The notes below the pieces were generated by a model. That model was not told where the DNA came from. It ran no database searches and saw nothing but the letters and a program-made list of their open reading frames with translations. From Sporomusa malonica (GTDB taxonomy: Bacteria; Bacillota; Negativicutes; Sporomusales; Sporomusaceae): a DNA stretch of 64,000 nucleotides. Where the stretch lies: NCBI RefSeq assembly GCF_900176355.1, contig NZ_FWXI01000010.1, forward strand, positions 1 to 64,000, written 5' to 3'. The position numbers were made by a program, and so were the translations under genes. Shown in pieces: positions 51,997-60,712 of the stretch; the first letter of the stretch is position 1; each line of letters begins with the position of its first letter.

Positions 51997-53325
51997 ATGA
52001 GCGATACCAATAAACCTATTACAGCAGAGGCTATTAATGAGCACGATAAAGCGCTATTAGCTGACCTCCAGGACGCACTTGCTAACTGTATGAAGTGCGG
52101 CAACTGTATGGAGGTGTGTCCTATCTATAAGGAACTGGGCACCGAAACAGCTGTTGCCAGAGGTAAACTGGCGCTTATGGAAGCGGTATTAAGCGGCAAG
52201 ATTCCTATTAGTGAAAACTTTGATAAGTGGATGACCAAATGTGTATCCTGTAAAGCATGTACAGTAAAATGTCCTTGTGGTGTACCGGCCGACGAGCTCA
52301 TTGTACGTGGTCGACAGGCTGCTGTAAAAGCACGCGGTCTGCATCCTATAAAGAAACAAGTATTTAACTTACTAAAGAGCCGGGCTATGTTTGATTTAGC
52401 ACTTAGAATGGCTGGTATCTTCGGCCCGTTGAGCTTTAAAAAACTTCCACGTCCCATGGCAGCAGTCGCCCGTTTTCCTATGCCAGGTCTCGACAAAAAG
52501 CGGGTAACAGCACCCTTTGCCGCCTCGCCGCTGAGAAACCAGCATCCTGAAACCATTAAAGTTGATAAGCCTAAAATGAAAGTCGGTTTCTTTACCGGCT
52601 GTACAATTAACTATATTTATACCGATGTAGGCCAGGCAGTCATTGATGTACTAAAAGCAAACAACATCGAAATTGTTATGCCTGCCCTGCAGCATTGCTG
52701 CGGCACCCCCATCTTCATGTCCGGCGATGTTGAATCAGCTAAACTTTTAGCCAAACACAACATTGAGGTCTTCGAACAATATAATGTTGATTATATTATT
52801 GCGGCCTGCGGCTCCTGTACCGAAGCCTGGAAAATCGAGTTTGTCGAACTGTTCCATGATGATCCGGGCATGAAAGCCAGAGCTGAAAAAATGGCCAAAA
52901 AGACTTACGAAATCAGTCAGTTCTTAATTGATGTTGTTAAAATTGATAAAAGTAAACTTGGTCCTGTTAACACCACTGTGACGATGCATGACCCCTGCCA
53001 CATGGCGCGTGGTATCAAAGTCACAGCTCAGCCGCGTGAGGTATTGAAATCCATCCCCGGTTTAACGTTCGTAGAAATGAAAGATGCTGATCGCTGCTGC
53101 GGATCAGGCGGCTCATTCAGCCTCGCAAACTATGAAATATCGCGAAAAATCAATGACCGTAAAATCAGTAATATTGCTTCAACAAAAGCCGACACGGTAG
53201 CTACAAGCTGTGGCACCTGCCGGATGCATATAATTGACGGCCTTGTTCAGAATAACATGAACCAGGATGTAGTCCATGTTATTCAAATTTTGGATAAGGC
53301 TTATAAAGCAGGCCAAAAGAAATAG
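51997..53325 (+). CDS. glcF: GlcF-like Fe-S oxidoreductase
   Basis: A 442-aa protein: two 4Fe-4S motifs CMKCGNCMEVCP and CVSCKACTVKCP, then two CCG domains with QHCCGTPIF and DRCCGSGGSF plus CGTCR. It takes electrons from the FAD subunit. GGAGAG lies upstream of the ATG, just after the glcD stop. The longer frame from 51979 adds six residues only. Confidence 0.9.
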   Translation: MSDTNKPITAEAINEHDKALLADLQDALANCMKCGNCMEVCPIYKELGTETAVARGKLALMEAVLSGKIPISENFDKWMTKCVSCKACTVKCPCGVPADELIVRGRQAAVKARGLHPIKKQVFNLLKSRAMFDLALRMAGIFGPLSFKKLPRPMAAVARFPMPGLDKKRVTAPFAASPLRNQHPETIKVDKPKMKVGFFTGCTINYIYTDVGQAVIDVLKANNIEIVMPALQHCCGTPIFMSGDVESAKLLAKHNIEVFEQYNVDYIIAACGSCTEAWKIEFVELFHDDPGMKARAEKMAKKTYEISQFLIDVVKIDKSKLGPVNTTVTMHDPCHMARGIKVTAQPREVLKSIPGLTFVEMKDADRCCGSGGSFSLANYEISRKINDRKISNIASTKADTVATSCGTCRMHIIDGLVQNNMNQDVVHVIQILDKAYKAGQKK

Positions 53326-53419
53326 AGATTACTCACTTATGTTCACCGATGATGCTGGATGGTCTGACTCACCCCCATAGTCATCATGAGCATTCGTGTT
53401 GTAACCTCATAATTCAGGC

Positions 53420-53471
53420 AAAAAGCAGAAAGCGGTTAATGGGCTTGGCCCAAACCGCTTTCTGCTTTTTT
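53420..53471. terminator. bidirectional terminator overlapping the kinase 3' end
   Basis: AAAAAGCAGAAAGCGGTT and AACCGCTTTCTGCTTTTT pair perfectly over 18 bases with a 16-base loop. The kinase stop (53436-53438) lies at the loop edge, and its last codons form one arm. Confidence 0.92.
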
Positions 53472-54524
53472 ATGACGCTTAAGCGGAATCTCTACAGTAA
53501 TAACTGTGCCTTCCCCTTCAGCCGAATCAATATAAAATTCACCAGACAACAAGGCAATCCGTTCGTGCATACCGTGAATGCCAAGACAGGTATCGCTGCC
53601 AACGCCGCTTAAAATATCAGCATTGAATCCCATACCATTATCTTTAATTATCAATATAAGTTTAGTCCGCTGTTTTTTTAGCGTCACCATAACCTGAGTA
53701 GCACTGGCGTGTTTGGCAATATTCGTTAACGCCTCTTGCAAAATCCGGTACAACGTAATCTCGATTTCCGGTCGAAACCGCTCTCGCGATAAATTTAGTA
53801 CATTAAGCTCTAGCGGAATATTGTACTGCCTTGAATAATTTTCAATGTATTTTTGTGTAGCCGCTACCAAACCTAAATCGTCTAATAGCGCCGGCCTAAG
53901 CTGTACAGCAAGATGATGAACATCTTCCAGCGTTTTTACCGCTAAGTCCCGCATCTCCAGGATTTTTTCCCGCTCGCCTTCGCTCTGTACATGTTCAGAC
54001 AATACTCTCAGTCCGACAATAATTGATGTCAGCGCCTGGCTGGTCTCATCATGCAATTCCCGAGAAATCTTTTTGCGTTCCTCTTCCTGGACACTAATTA
54101 TCTTATTTAAGAGAATCGACTGAAGCTCTTCTTTCTCCTTAAGCGCCCGCACCAGTTTTTCCTGCCTGGCATTAGACTCCAATGCCGCTTCAACAAACTT
54201 GGCAGCAAGGCGGGCATAGGGCGCCGCCGTGTCAGGGACACCGGTAACACCGATGACCCCGACACAGCCATCGCCGAACATAATCGGCACATTAAAACCT
54301 TGTCGTACGCCTTTGAGACGGGATTCATCATTGGTCGTAACCGAAAACTCCCGAATCGGTCCGCTGGTCAGCATGCGCGCGGCCGCTTCATGGATATGAG
54401 ATACCCGTTCTTTGCTGAACGAAGCGATGATGACGCCATGATTATTGGTAATATTTACATTTTTATTAAGTTCTGCCGCTACAATATCAACAAGCGACTG
54501 GGCAAACCGGGGATCAAGTTCCAT
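53436..54524 (-). CDS. histidine kinase with sugar-diacid-recognition sensor domain
   Basis: A 362-aa cytosolic kinase without membrane spans. Residues 1-130 match the CdaR-type diacid recognition domain (LDPRFAQSLVDIVAAELNKN, GVIIASFSKERVSHIHEAA). A coiled-coil leads to a HisKA_3 dimer domain with His in KKISRELHDETSQAL, then an ATPase with NIAKHA, DNGMGFN and GIHGMHERI. It should sense a small carboxylic acid and phosphorylate the LuxR-type regulator. The ATG at 54524 is inside the terC 3' end; other ATGs upstream are possible. Confidence 0.85.
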   Translation of the reverse strand: MELDPRFAQSLVDIVAAELNKNVNITNNHGVIIASFSKERVSHIHEAAARMLTSGPIREFSVTTNDESRLKGVRQGFNVPIMFGDGCVGVIGVTGVPDTAAPYARLAAKFVEAALESNARQEKLVRALKEKEELQSILLNKIISVQEEERKKISRELHDETSQALTSIIVGLRVLSEHVQSEGEREKILEMRDLAVKTLEDVHHLAVQLRPALLDDLGLVAATQKYIENYSRQYNIPLELNVLNLSRERFRPEIEITLYRILQEALTNIAKHASATQVMVTLKKQRTKLILIIKDNGMGFNADILSGVGSDTCLGIHGMHERIALLSGEFYIDSAEGEGTVITVEIPLKRHKKAESGLGQAH

Positions 54525-55200
54525 GGTTATTTTCACCAGACACAGATGTGTGATCTTTTGCTGCGGCATTCTTTTTACGCCAATAGCCAAAGGCCAAAAC
54601 AAACAATGTGACGCCTGCCTCAAGCAGCAGCGCATATGGTTTGAACCACACGCCCAGTACAGCATCGGCAACCATCATCTTGGCAGCTGTCCATGCAAGA
54701 ATGGCTGCACCGATATAAATAATAATCGGGTATTTGTCCATAAGCTTCATTAATAACTGACTGCCGAATACCACCAGCGGTACACTTAACGCAAGACCAA
54801 AGATTAATAATCCTATATGACCATCTGCTACACCGGCAATAGCTAGTACATTATCAAGGCTCATTATCAGATCGGCAAAAATAATGGTTTTAATGGCTCC
54901 TCTAAAACTATTTGCACCCTCACAAGAAACCTCTTTATGTTCGTCACCAAGCAAATTTACCGCAATATATACCAAGGCCACTCCACCAAGAAACTGTACA
55001 TAGGGAATCTTAAGTAAAAGCGCGGCAACCAGAGTAAGCAAAATCCTCAGTATTACAGCCCCGGCGCTGCCCCATAGCACAGCTTTCTTACGCTGATCAT
55101 GGGGCAGGTTTCTACTAGCCAGAGCTATGACTACAGCGTTATCACCGCTTAGTATTAGGTTTATGAGCGTAATACTGCCTAACGCTATCAATAGTTCCAT
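54514..55200 (-). CDS. TerC-family membrane protein, riboswitch-linked
   Basis: A 228-aa, seven-span TerC/YjbE-type protein with both family motifs: NLILSGDNAVVIALA and FADLIMSLDNVLAIAG, whose Asp residues are expected to bind metal. Members export manganese or calcium. The leader holds a yybP-ykoY element, so manganese efflux is likely. It overlaps the kinase start by 11 bases and may be transcribed with it. Confidence 0.88.
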   Translation of the reverse strand: MELLIALGSITLINLILSGDNAVVIALASRNLPHDQRKKAVLWGSAGAVILRILLTLVAALLLKIPYVQFLGGVALVYIAVNLLGDEHKEVSCEGANSFRGAIKTIIFADLIMSLDNVLAIAGVADGHIGLLIFGLALSVPLVVFGSQLLMKLMDKYPIIIYIGAAILAWTAAKMMVADAVLGVWFKPYALLLEAGVTLFVLAFGYWRKKNAAAKDHTSVSGENNHGT

Positions 55201-55337
55201 CGAAATACCCCCTCAAAATATGTTTGCCTTATAATAGTCTATTTATCAAATCTAATATATATCCCTGCAATTCCCCCTCTCAATAACTAAGGACCTTTCC
55301 GTCAACAACGGCAAGGTCCTCTCCTATATTAAATAGC

Positions 55338-55468
55338 AATAAGACCTTGGTGTAGTATATTCGGCAATATACTAAAGGTCTCACTATTGGACTGCTCCAA
55401 CGACATAGCCATGCACAACGTGCAGGATTGTTGACTGTGCCTGTCAGTTACTCCCCCTTAGGGTACAT
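55338..55468 (-). ncRNA. yybP-ykoY type (manganese) riboswitch
   Basis: The minus strand has AAGGGGGAGTAACTG near the start, an intervening hairpin region, and AATAGTGAGACCTT...AAGGTCTTATT closing, the conserved parts of this class. A second hairpin (AGGACCTT...AAGGTCCT, 55299-55330) before the terC start can serve as expression platform. Confidence 0.8.
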
Positions 55469-55642
55469 CATTATTATTATTTAACTAATTTTATCATATT
55501 ACAGAAACTGTATCCAGTCAATATAATTATTTGGCAGGCCTTTTTACAGCTACTATCTAATAATTCTTGCTAATTAATGGGTGATAGAGTATTATGGTTG
55601 AGGACATTATTTAACAATGACATCTGGAGGAGGATAGTCTCA

Positions 55643-57064
55643 ATGTCAAACCAACCTGTTAATTTATCTGAATTGTGCCCCGAAAAACATGGCCTCAAGC
55701 GTGACATGAAGTCCCGCCACCTGCTTATGATATCGATTGGCGGCACGATCGGCACCGGACTATTTATGGGTTCGGGCCAAACGATTAACCAAGCCGGTTC
55801 ATTTGGCGCTATTTTAGCCTATATGGTCGGCGGACTTATCATGTATTTAGTACTATTATGCCTTGCTGAGCTGACTGTCGCCATGCCAGTGTCCGGCTCC
55901 TTCCAAAGCTATGCCACTCGCTTTATCTCTCCTGGTGCCGGCTTCACCACCGGCTGGCTATACTGGATTAACTGGGCGATCTGTATTGCTGCCGACTTTA
56001 CGGCTGCCGGTATTATAATGCACAATTGGTTCCCTGATGTCGCAGTTTGGATTTGGTGCGCTGTATTTGCTGCAGCTTTGGCCGGTCTCAATTTGGTATC
56101 AGTTAAAGCCTATGGGGAAACCGAGTTTTGGTTTGCCAGTATTAAAGTGGCTGCCATCGTATCCTTTATCATTGCCGGATCAGGCCTAATATTTGGGTTT
56201 AGTAGTGGACAAGCCGGACTTGGTTTTTCGAATTTCAATACTGGTGGCGGCCTGTTCCCCAACGGGTTTGGAGCGGTATTTTTGACCATGATTGCTGTTA
56301 TCTACTCTTTCCAAGGAGCAGAACTTGTCGGCATCGCCGCCGGCGAATGCAAAGACCCAGGAAAAAACGTGCCGCGGGTTATTAAAGGCATTTCTGTACG
56401 GATCGTTATGTTCTATGTACTGGCCATGATTGTGCTTGCCGGTAACATTCCGGCATCAGAGGCAAGTGTATTAGAGAGCCCATTTGCTTATGTCTTCGGT
56501 AAAACAGGTATTCCTTATGCCAAAGATATTATGAGCTTTGTCGTACTTACCTCGGCCTTATCAGCAGGTAACTCAGCTCTATACGCCTGCTCACGACTTC
56601 TATGGTCAATGGCTCAAGACAATCAAGCCCCGTCCTGGCTCGGAAAATTGAACACGAGCGGCGTACCTTATAATGGTGTACTGATAACACTTATACTGGC
56701 CTGCATGTCGCTTCTTACCGAAAGGTTTGCCGCAGATACTGTATACCTTTGGCTTATGTCAAGCACCGGCTTGACAGGCTGCTTAATCTGGATGATTATC
56801 GCCTGGTGTCAAATGAACTTCCGCCGCGAATATACAAGACTGGGCGGCAAAGTCGAAGCCCTTGGCTTTAAAACCCCCTTCTATCCCCTTGTCCCTATTC
56901 TTGCATTTGTTCTTAACTTAGTCGTAATTGTCAGCCTGTATTTTGACGAAGCCCAGCGTATTGTCGTCTATACCGGCATCCCCATATTGGCCGCTATCTA
57001 TGCTTATTACCGGCTGTTTCTTGATAGAAAAGAACCAAATAACACTTCACTACCTCTTCGATAG
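55643..57064 (+). CDS. APC-family amino-acid permease
   Basis: A 473-aa, 12-span transporter of the amino-acid/polyamine family: SIGGTIGTGLFMGSGQTINQAG near residue 30, ELTVAMPVSGSFQSYA, and FQGAELVGIAAGECKDPGKNVP. It imports an amino acid by proton symport. The ATG at 55643 has GGAGGAGG upstream; a longer frame to 55577 has no site. Stands alone. Confidence 0.88.
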   Translation: MSNQPVNLSELCPEKHGLKRDMKSRHLLMISIGGTIGTGLFMGSGQTINQAGSFGAILAYMVGGLIMYLVLLCLAELTVAMPVSGSFQSYATRFISPGAGFTTGWLYWINWAICIAADFTAAGIIMHNWFPDVAVWIWCAVFAAALAGLNLVSVKAYGETEFWFASIKVAAIVSFIIAGSGLIFGFSSGQAGLGFSNFNTGGGLFPNGFGAVFLTMIAVIYSFQGAELVGIAAGECKDPGKNVPRVIKGISVRIVMFYVLAMIVLAGNIPASEASVLESPFAYVFGKTGIPYAKDIMSFVVLTSALSAGNSALYACSRLLWSMAQDNQAPSWLGKLNTSGVPYNGVLITLILACMSLLTERFAADTVYLWLMSSTGLTGCLIWMIIAWCQMNFRREYTRLGGKVEALGFKTPFYPLVPILAFVLNLVVIVSLYFDEAQRIVVYTGIPILAAIYAYYRLFLDRKEPNNTSLPLR

Positions 57065-57159
57065 TCCAGCTATTACCAATAGACTGCCTCCCTATCTACT
57101 GTGGTATAATTATCGAGTGTCGATATTATGTCACCTAGATCAGGGAGGCTTTGCTTTAC

Positions 57160-58107
57160 ATGGATACTTTGTCCCATGCCTTAGTGGGTATCGCTGTCGC
57201 CGGCTTATCAGGCCACCCCCTAAGCTTTAACGACCCTCTTTACTTGGCTAGTATTATTGGTGCCCAGGCGCCTGATTTTGATATAATTGCACAAATCCGC
57301 GGCAATTTTTCTTACCTCAGACAACATCGATCCTTTTCTCATTCTATACCTGGGCTTTTCATGTGGTCAGGTTTAATTGCCGCCGGTTTTCTCTTATGTA
57401 TGCCAGCTGCACCGCTTGCTCAGGTTTTTGTCTGGTCATTTTTAGGTGGCCTTTCACATATCGTTATTGATTTTTTTAATGCCCACGGAGCAGCCATTTT
57501 GTACCCATTTAGCCGAGAACGCAAAAGTTTTAGTCTGCTCAACGTCTTTGATCCGGTACTTCTAAGTATTATGTGTATGGTGTTCTTGCAAGGACTGGCC
57601 CCTCGCGAAACCTCACTGCTATTTTTCACCTCAGTTGGGCTATACACTCTGCTAAGATACCTGCTTAAAATAAGGGCAACTCTATTACTTAGGCAGCATT
57701 TTGCCAACAATAATCTAACTCGCATATTGGTTATGCCGTCACTTAAAAGTATATTTTTCTGGGATTTTGTTATTGAGACCAGTGATAACTATTATGTCGG
57801 TCAAATTGGCGCACTTCAGCCGGTTTTAACCCTCCACACCGAGTTAATTAAACAAACACTCTCTCCGGCTCTCCAGGGGGCACAGCGGACTGTCTTAGGC
57901 GAGTTCTTTGCGTCCTTCACACCCTTCAGCTATTTCACTGAATATCAAGATGAGGAGCACCCTGCAAAACTTGTACGCATTTATGATTTACGTTACTTCT
58001 TCAACCAAGGATTCCTGCATAGTGCGACAATAATATTTGGCCGTGATGAACAGCCCTGTGACTCATATATTCAGACATATGGGCGAAAAATAAAGGTACC
58101 ATGCTAA
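57160..58107 (+). CDS. YdjM/DUF457-type membrane-bound hydrolase
   Basis: A 315-aa protein: MDTLSHALVGIAVAGLS start with His for metal, QAPDFD, RSFSHSIPG and LSHIVIDFFNAHG are the conserved metal-binding motifs; four to five membrane spans in the first 175 residues. The last 130 are soluble. Predicted metal-dependent hydrolase of unknown substrate. GGGAGG lies 11 bases before the ATG. Confidence 0.82.
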   Translation: MDTLSHALVGIAVAGLSGHPLSFNDPLYLASIIGAQAPDFDIIAQIRGNFSYLRQHRSFSHSIPGLFMWSGLIAAGFLLCMPAAPLAQVFVWSFLGGLSHIVIDFFNAHGAAILYPFSRERKSFSLLNVFDPVLLSIMCMVFLQGLAPRETSLLFFTSVGLYTLLRYLLKIRATLLLRQHFANNNLTRILVMPSLKSIFFWDFVIETSDNYYVGQIGALQPVLTLHTELIKQTLSPALQGAQRTVLGEFFASFTPFSYFTEYQDEEHPAKLVRIYDLRYFFNQGFLHSATIIFGRDEQPCDSYIQTYGRKIKVPC

Positions 58108-58108
58108 G

Positions 58109-58197
58109 AGCTGATATTGCTTCACTACTAATTCGTTATCAATGCCAATCAACGATTGGTCATTGCGAGTAGTAGCGTGGCATCTCAGCTTTTTTAT
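58109..58197. repeat. inverted-repeat family 2, diverged copy
   Basis: AGCTGATATTGCTTCACTACT pairs imperfectly with AGTAGTAGCGTGGCATCTCAGCT; it includes TCATTGCGAG and ends in a long T-run, so it may act as terminator of the hydrolase gene. Confidence 0.6.
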
Positions 58198-58217
58198 TTT
58201 TTTCTTGCCATAAACAA

Positions 58218-58243
58218 TGTGGTTGTATTATAATACAACCACA
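58218..58243. promoter_or_regulatory. perfect 26-bp palindrome
   Basis: Two exact 13-base arms (TGTGGTTGTATTA) meet with no loop, 43 bases before the NapH-like gene. The centre TATTATAATA includes a TATAAT-like -10. It is a candidate operator. Confidence 0.55.
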
Positions 58244-58262
58244 CCCCCAGGGGAGGGGGTAT
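58242..58262 (+). promoter_or_regulatory. C/G-tract dyad, candidate CsoR-family operator
   Basis: CACCCCC...GGGGGTATA with AGGGGA between resembles the AT-flanked C/G-tract dyads bound by CsoR/CstR proteins. Possible target of the regulator at 37819. Confidence 0.35.
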
Positions 58263-58285
58263 AATTATAAGGAGGTAATCACCCT

Positions 58286-58897
58286 ATGTATTGGTTGTTT
58301 TTTGCTTATCTAGCAATTGGTTATTTTTATCCGGCCGCCGGTATCGTTGCCCTTATTTGCATGCTGGCACCTGTGCTTATAGCTCCATTTAAAGGCCGCT
58401 ACTGGTGTGGTAATTATTGCCCGCGCGGCAGCCTGTATGATAACCTTCTGTCTAGGTTTTCACCACGCAAACCTATCCCGGCTTTTTTCCGCACACTAGG
58501 TTTTCGTACTTTTATGGTGGCCTTTATTATGACGGTATTTAGCGTTCAGATGTACTATGCTTGGGGCAATTGGGACGAGATGGGCCTTGTGTTCCTGCGC
58601 ATCATCTTTATTACTACCGTTGTTGGCATAGTGCTGGGCCTTATCTACAACCATCGTACCTGGTGCTCATTCTGCCCAATGGGTACAATGGCCAGCTGGC
58701 TTACCCGAAAAACAGCTAAACCGCTTAATGTAGAGCCTACTTGCGTCAGTTGCAAATTATGTACTAAAGCATGTCCTTTTGACTTAACGCCTTATGATGC
58801 AAAAGGAACATCTACCGGTTATACACACAATGACTGCTTAAAATGTGAAAAGTGCGTTGCTGCTTGTCCGAAACAAAGCCTTACATTTAAGAGCTAG
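58286..58897 (+). CDS. NapH-like membrane 4Fe-4S ferredoxin
   Basis: A 203-aa protein: two CxxxCP motifs (WCGNYCPRG and WCSFCPMG) on membrane loops, about four spans, then two C-terminal 4Fe-4S motifs CVSCKLCTKACP and CLKCEKCVAACP. This is the NapH/NosR-type quinol-facing electron-transfer layout. The partner is unknown. AAGGAGG lies upstream. Confidence 0.88.
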   Translation: MYWLFFAYLAIGYFYPAAGIVALICMLAPVLIAPFKGRYWCGNYCPRGSLYDNLLSRFSPRKPIPAFFRTLGFRTFMVAFIMTVFSVQMYYAWGNWDEMGLVFLRIIFITTVVGIVLGLIYNHRTWCSFCPMGTMASWLTRKTAKPLNVEPTCVSCKLCTKACPFDLTPYDAKGTSTGYTHNDCLKCEKCVAACPKQSLTFKS

Positions 58898-58988
58898 CAT
58901 AAACTACCTGCTTAATACTAAAAGGGAATTCTTCGTTCTTAGCGAATCTACTCCTTATTGTTAATTATGCAAACTAAGGAGTGGCATC

Positions 58989-59885
58989 GTGCTTAAACCT
59001 ATAGTTATTGCCCTGATGGTGGCAACGCTCACGCTTTCACAAACGCTGGGAGCAGTAGCCTCCACGTTGTCGATCAGCAATTGGCAGGCTAGCGGCTCGC
59101 AAATGTGGCGCATAACCTTTCCGGGTGATACCAGCGGCTTAGCTGACTCACAGCAGGCTAATAGCGGTGCTTCTGAGCTTTATTATCCACACTCAGGCAA
59201 TTACGCTACAATCAATTATGAATATGAACTATCTCCTAACCGTAAGCTAACCATAGAAGCCGGAATTTTAGGCACATTAACACCGGCAACCGGCAGTGAT
59301 TCGGACTGGGATTATTCGAAATCTCAAGACTTATGGTATTATGGCGTTTTTCAGACAAATGGCAGCAGTACCTTTATTAATATTGATGTTAAGCAGGCTA
59401 CCAGCCCTAACACGGAGTTCTTTTACGGGTATGGGTATTCAAACAGCCAATATTCCATGACTAACGGCTATTATTCAATAATGAATTATGTTGAAACCAC
59501 CACATCTTTGCCTAATCTTAACTCGACTTATTCCATGGTTTATCACGGACCACATGTAGGGTTTTCAGGCACGAAACAACTAGCGCCAAAACTTGCGCTA
59601 GTCGGCAGTATCTCTTATTCACCACTCGCGTTAGCTCAAGGTCAGGGTTGGTGGAATCTGCGTAATCTGGATTTTGAGCATCTCGGCTCAGGCCAAATGC
59701 TGGACGGAAAAATCGGCTTGCGCTATCTTGTGGCAGGGCGCCATGACAACGCTCTCACCTTAGGCTATCGTTATCAGCAACACCGTTTATATACGGGTTC
59801 TGAAGATACTAGTTCAGCAATTACCTGGACAGACGCCACTAAAATACAGCAAGGATGGTACATGGGCGGAGATTTTAAATTTTAA
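58989..59885 (+). CDS. outer-membrane beta-barrel protein
   Basis: A 298-aa protein with a signal peptide (cleavage near AVA, residue 25) and many alternating short strands, e.g. ATINYEYELSPNRKLTIEAG, ending with a Phe (YMGGDFKF) as usual for barrels folded by the BAM machine. It supports a diderm cell. GTG start with AAGGAG at seven bases. The family resembles omptin-size barrels, but protease residues could not be assigned. Confidence 0.72.
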   Translation: MLKPIVIALMVATLTLSQTLGAVASTLSISNWQASGSQMWRITFPGDTSGLADSQQANSGASELYYPHSGNYATINYEYELSPNRKLTIEAGILGTLTPATGSDSDWDYSKSQDLWYYGVFQTNGSSTFINIDVKQATSPNTEFFYGYGYSNSQYSMTNGYYSIMNYVETTTSLPNLNSTYSMVYHGPHVGFSGTKQLAPKLALVGSISYSPLALAQGQGWWNLRNLDFEHLGSGQMLDGKIGLRYLVAGRHDNALTLGYRYQQHRLYTGSEDTSSAITWTDATKIQQGWYMGGDFKF

Positions 59886-59897
59886 TACCATCCGAAA

Positions 59898-59938
59898 AGC
59901 AAAACAACAACCGGTGTGCTACAGGTTGTTGTTTTGCT
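59898..59938. terminator. bidirectional terminator overlapping the second terC 3' end
   Basis: AGCAAAACAACAACC and GGTTGTTGTTTTGCT pair perfectly over 15 bases; the stop codon (59919-59921) lies in the loop. Confidence 0.92.
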
Positions 59939-60599
59939 GACTGCCGCCTGGCTGTTTTGATTTGGAGAGCATTGAACCAACAATTATAACAATAATCGCA
60001 AAGGCAGCTGGTATTGCCCAGTGTGTCCAAGGATAAGGTTCTATGAGCGGCAAGATTTTTTTATCGGCGATCGCCATCTCACCTGCAGTCCACCCCAGAA
60101 ATGCCGCGCCAATGGTAATAATAATCGGCCAGCGTTCCATAAGCATGTGGATTACTTTACTGCCCCAAATAATAATAGGAATACTAATAGCCAAGCCAAT
60201 AACCAGTAAAGTTACGTTACCTTTTGCCACTGCAGCAATTGCAATAACATTATCAATACTCATCACCAGATCGGCTATAATAATGGTTTTGATAGCATCG
60301 CCTAAGCTGTTTTTAGCCTCTAATTCTTCATGGTTTTCTTCGCCAGCTAAAAGATTAATAGCAATCCAAAGCAAGGCTAGACCACCAATCAATTGTAAGT
60401 ACGGAATCTTAAGCAAAATAATGGCTGCAAAAGTTAGAAGTATCCTTAATCCAATGGCCCCGGCACCGCCCCAAAATATGGCCTTTTTTTGTTGTTCTGG
60501 CGGTAGCTTGCGGCTGGCAAGGGCGATAACCAAGGCATTGTCGCCACTTAAGAGCAAATTAACCGTAATAATACTAAGAAGCGCTACTGCCCAATCCAC
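59919..60599 (-). CDS. second TerC-family membrane protein
   Basis: A 226-aa, seven-span TerC/YjbE-type protein with NLLLSGDNALVIALA and IADLVMSIDNVIAIAA; overall similar in layout to the protein at 54514. Unlike that gene it has no yybP-ykoY element in front. Likely another cation exporter or a regulator of metal loading. Confidence 0.88.
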   Translation of the reverse strand: MDWAVALLSIITVNLLLSGDNALVIALASRKLPPEQQKKAIFWGGAGAIGLRILLTFAAIILLKIPYLQLIGGLALLWIAINLLAGEENHEELEAKNSLGDAIKTIIIADLVMSIDNVIAIAAVAKGNVTLLVIGLAISIPIIIWGSKVIHMLMERWPIIITIGAAFLGWTAGEMAIADKKILPLIEPYPWTHWAIPAAFAIIVIIVGSMLSKSKQPGGSQQNNNL

Positions 60600-60679
60600 A
60601 ACTTCACCTCCATTAATCTGGCCGCACCTATAACAATATTAGTATTACCGCTTTTCTAATAATTGTACCTGACAGATAT

Positions 60680-60712
60680 AGCCAACCTGGATTTTACAAA
60701 ATCCGGTTGGCT
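60680..60712. other. hairpin overlapping the VWA gene 3' end
   Basis: AGCCAACC...GGATTTT pairs with AAAATCC...GGTTGGCT; the stop codon 60694-60696 is in the loop. No T-run follows on the minus strand, so its role as terminator is not sure. Confidence 0.55.

Noticed and set aside
51504..52103. 199-codon minus-strand frame
   Set aside because: Antisense shadow of glcD/glcF.
53349..53612. Frame starting MMLDGLTHPHSHHEHSCC
   Set aside because: The His/Cys-rich start looks metal-binding, but the frame runs through a strong terminator into the antisense of the kinase and has no ribosome site.
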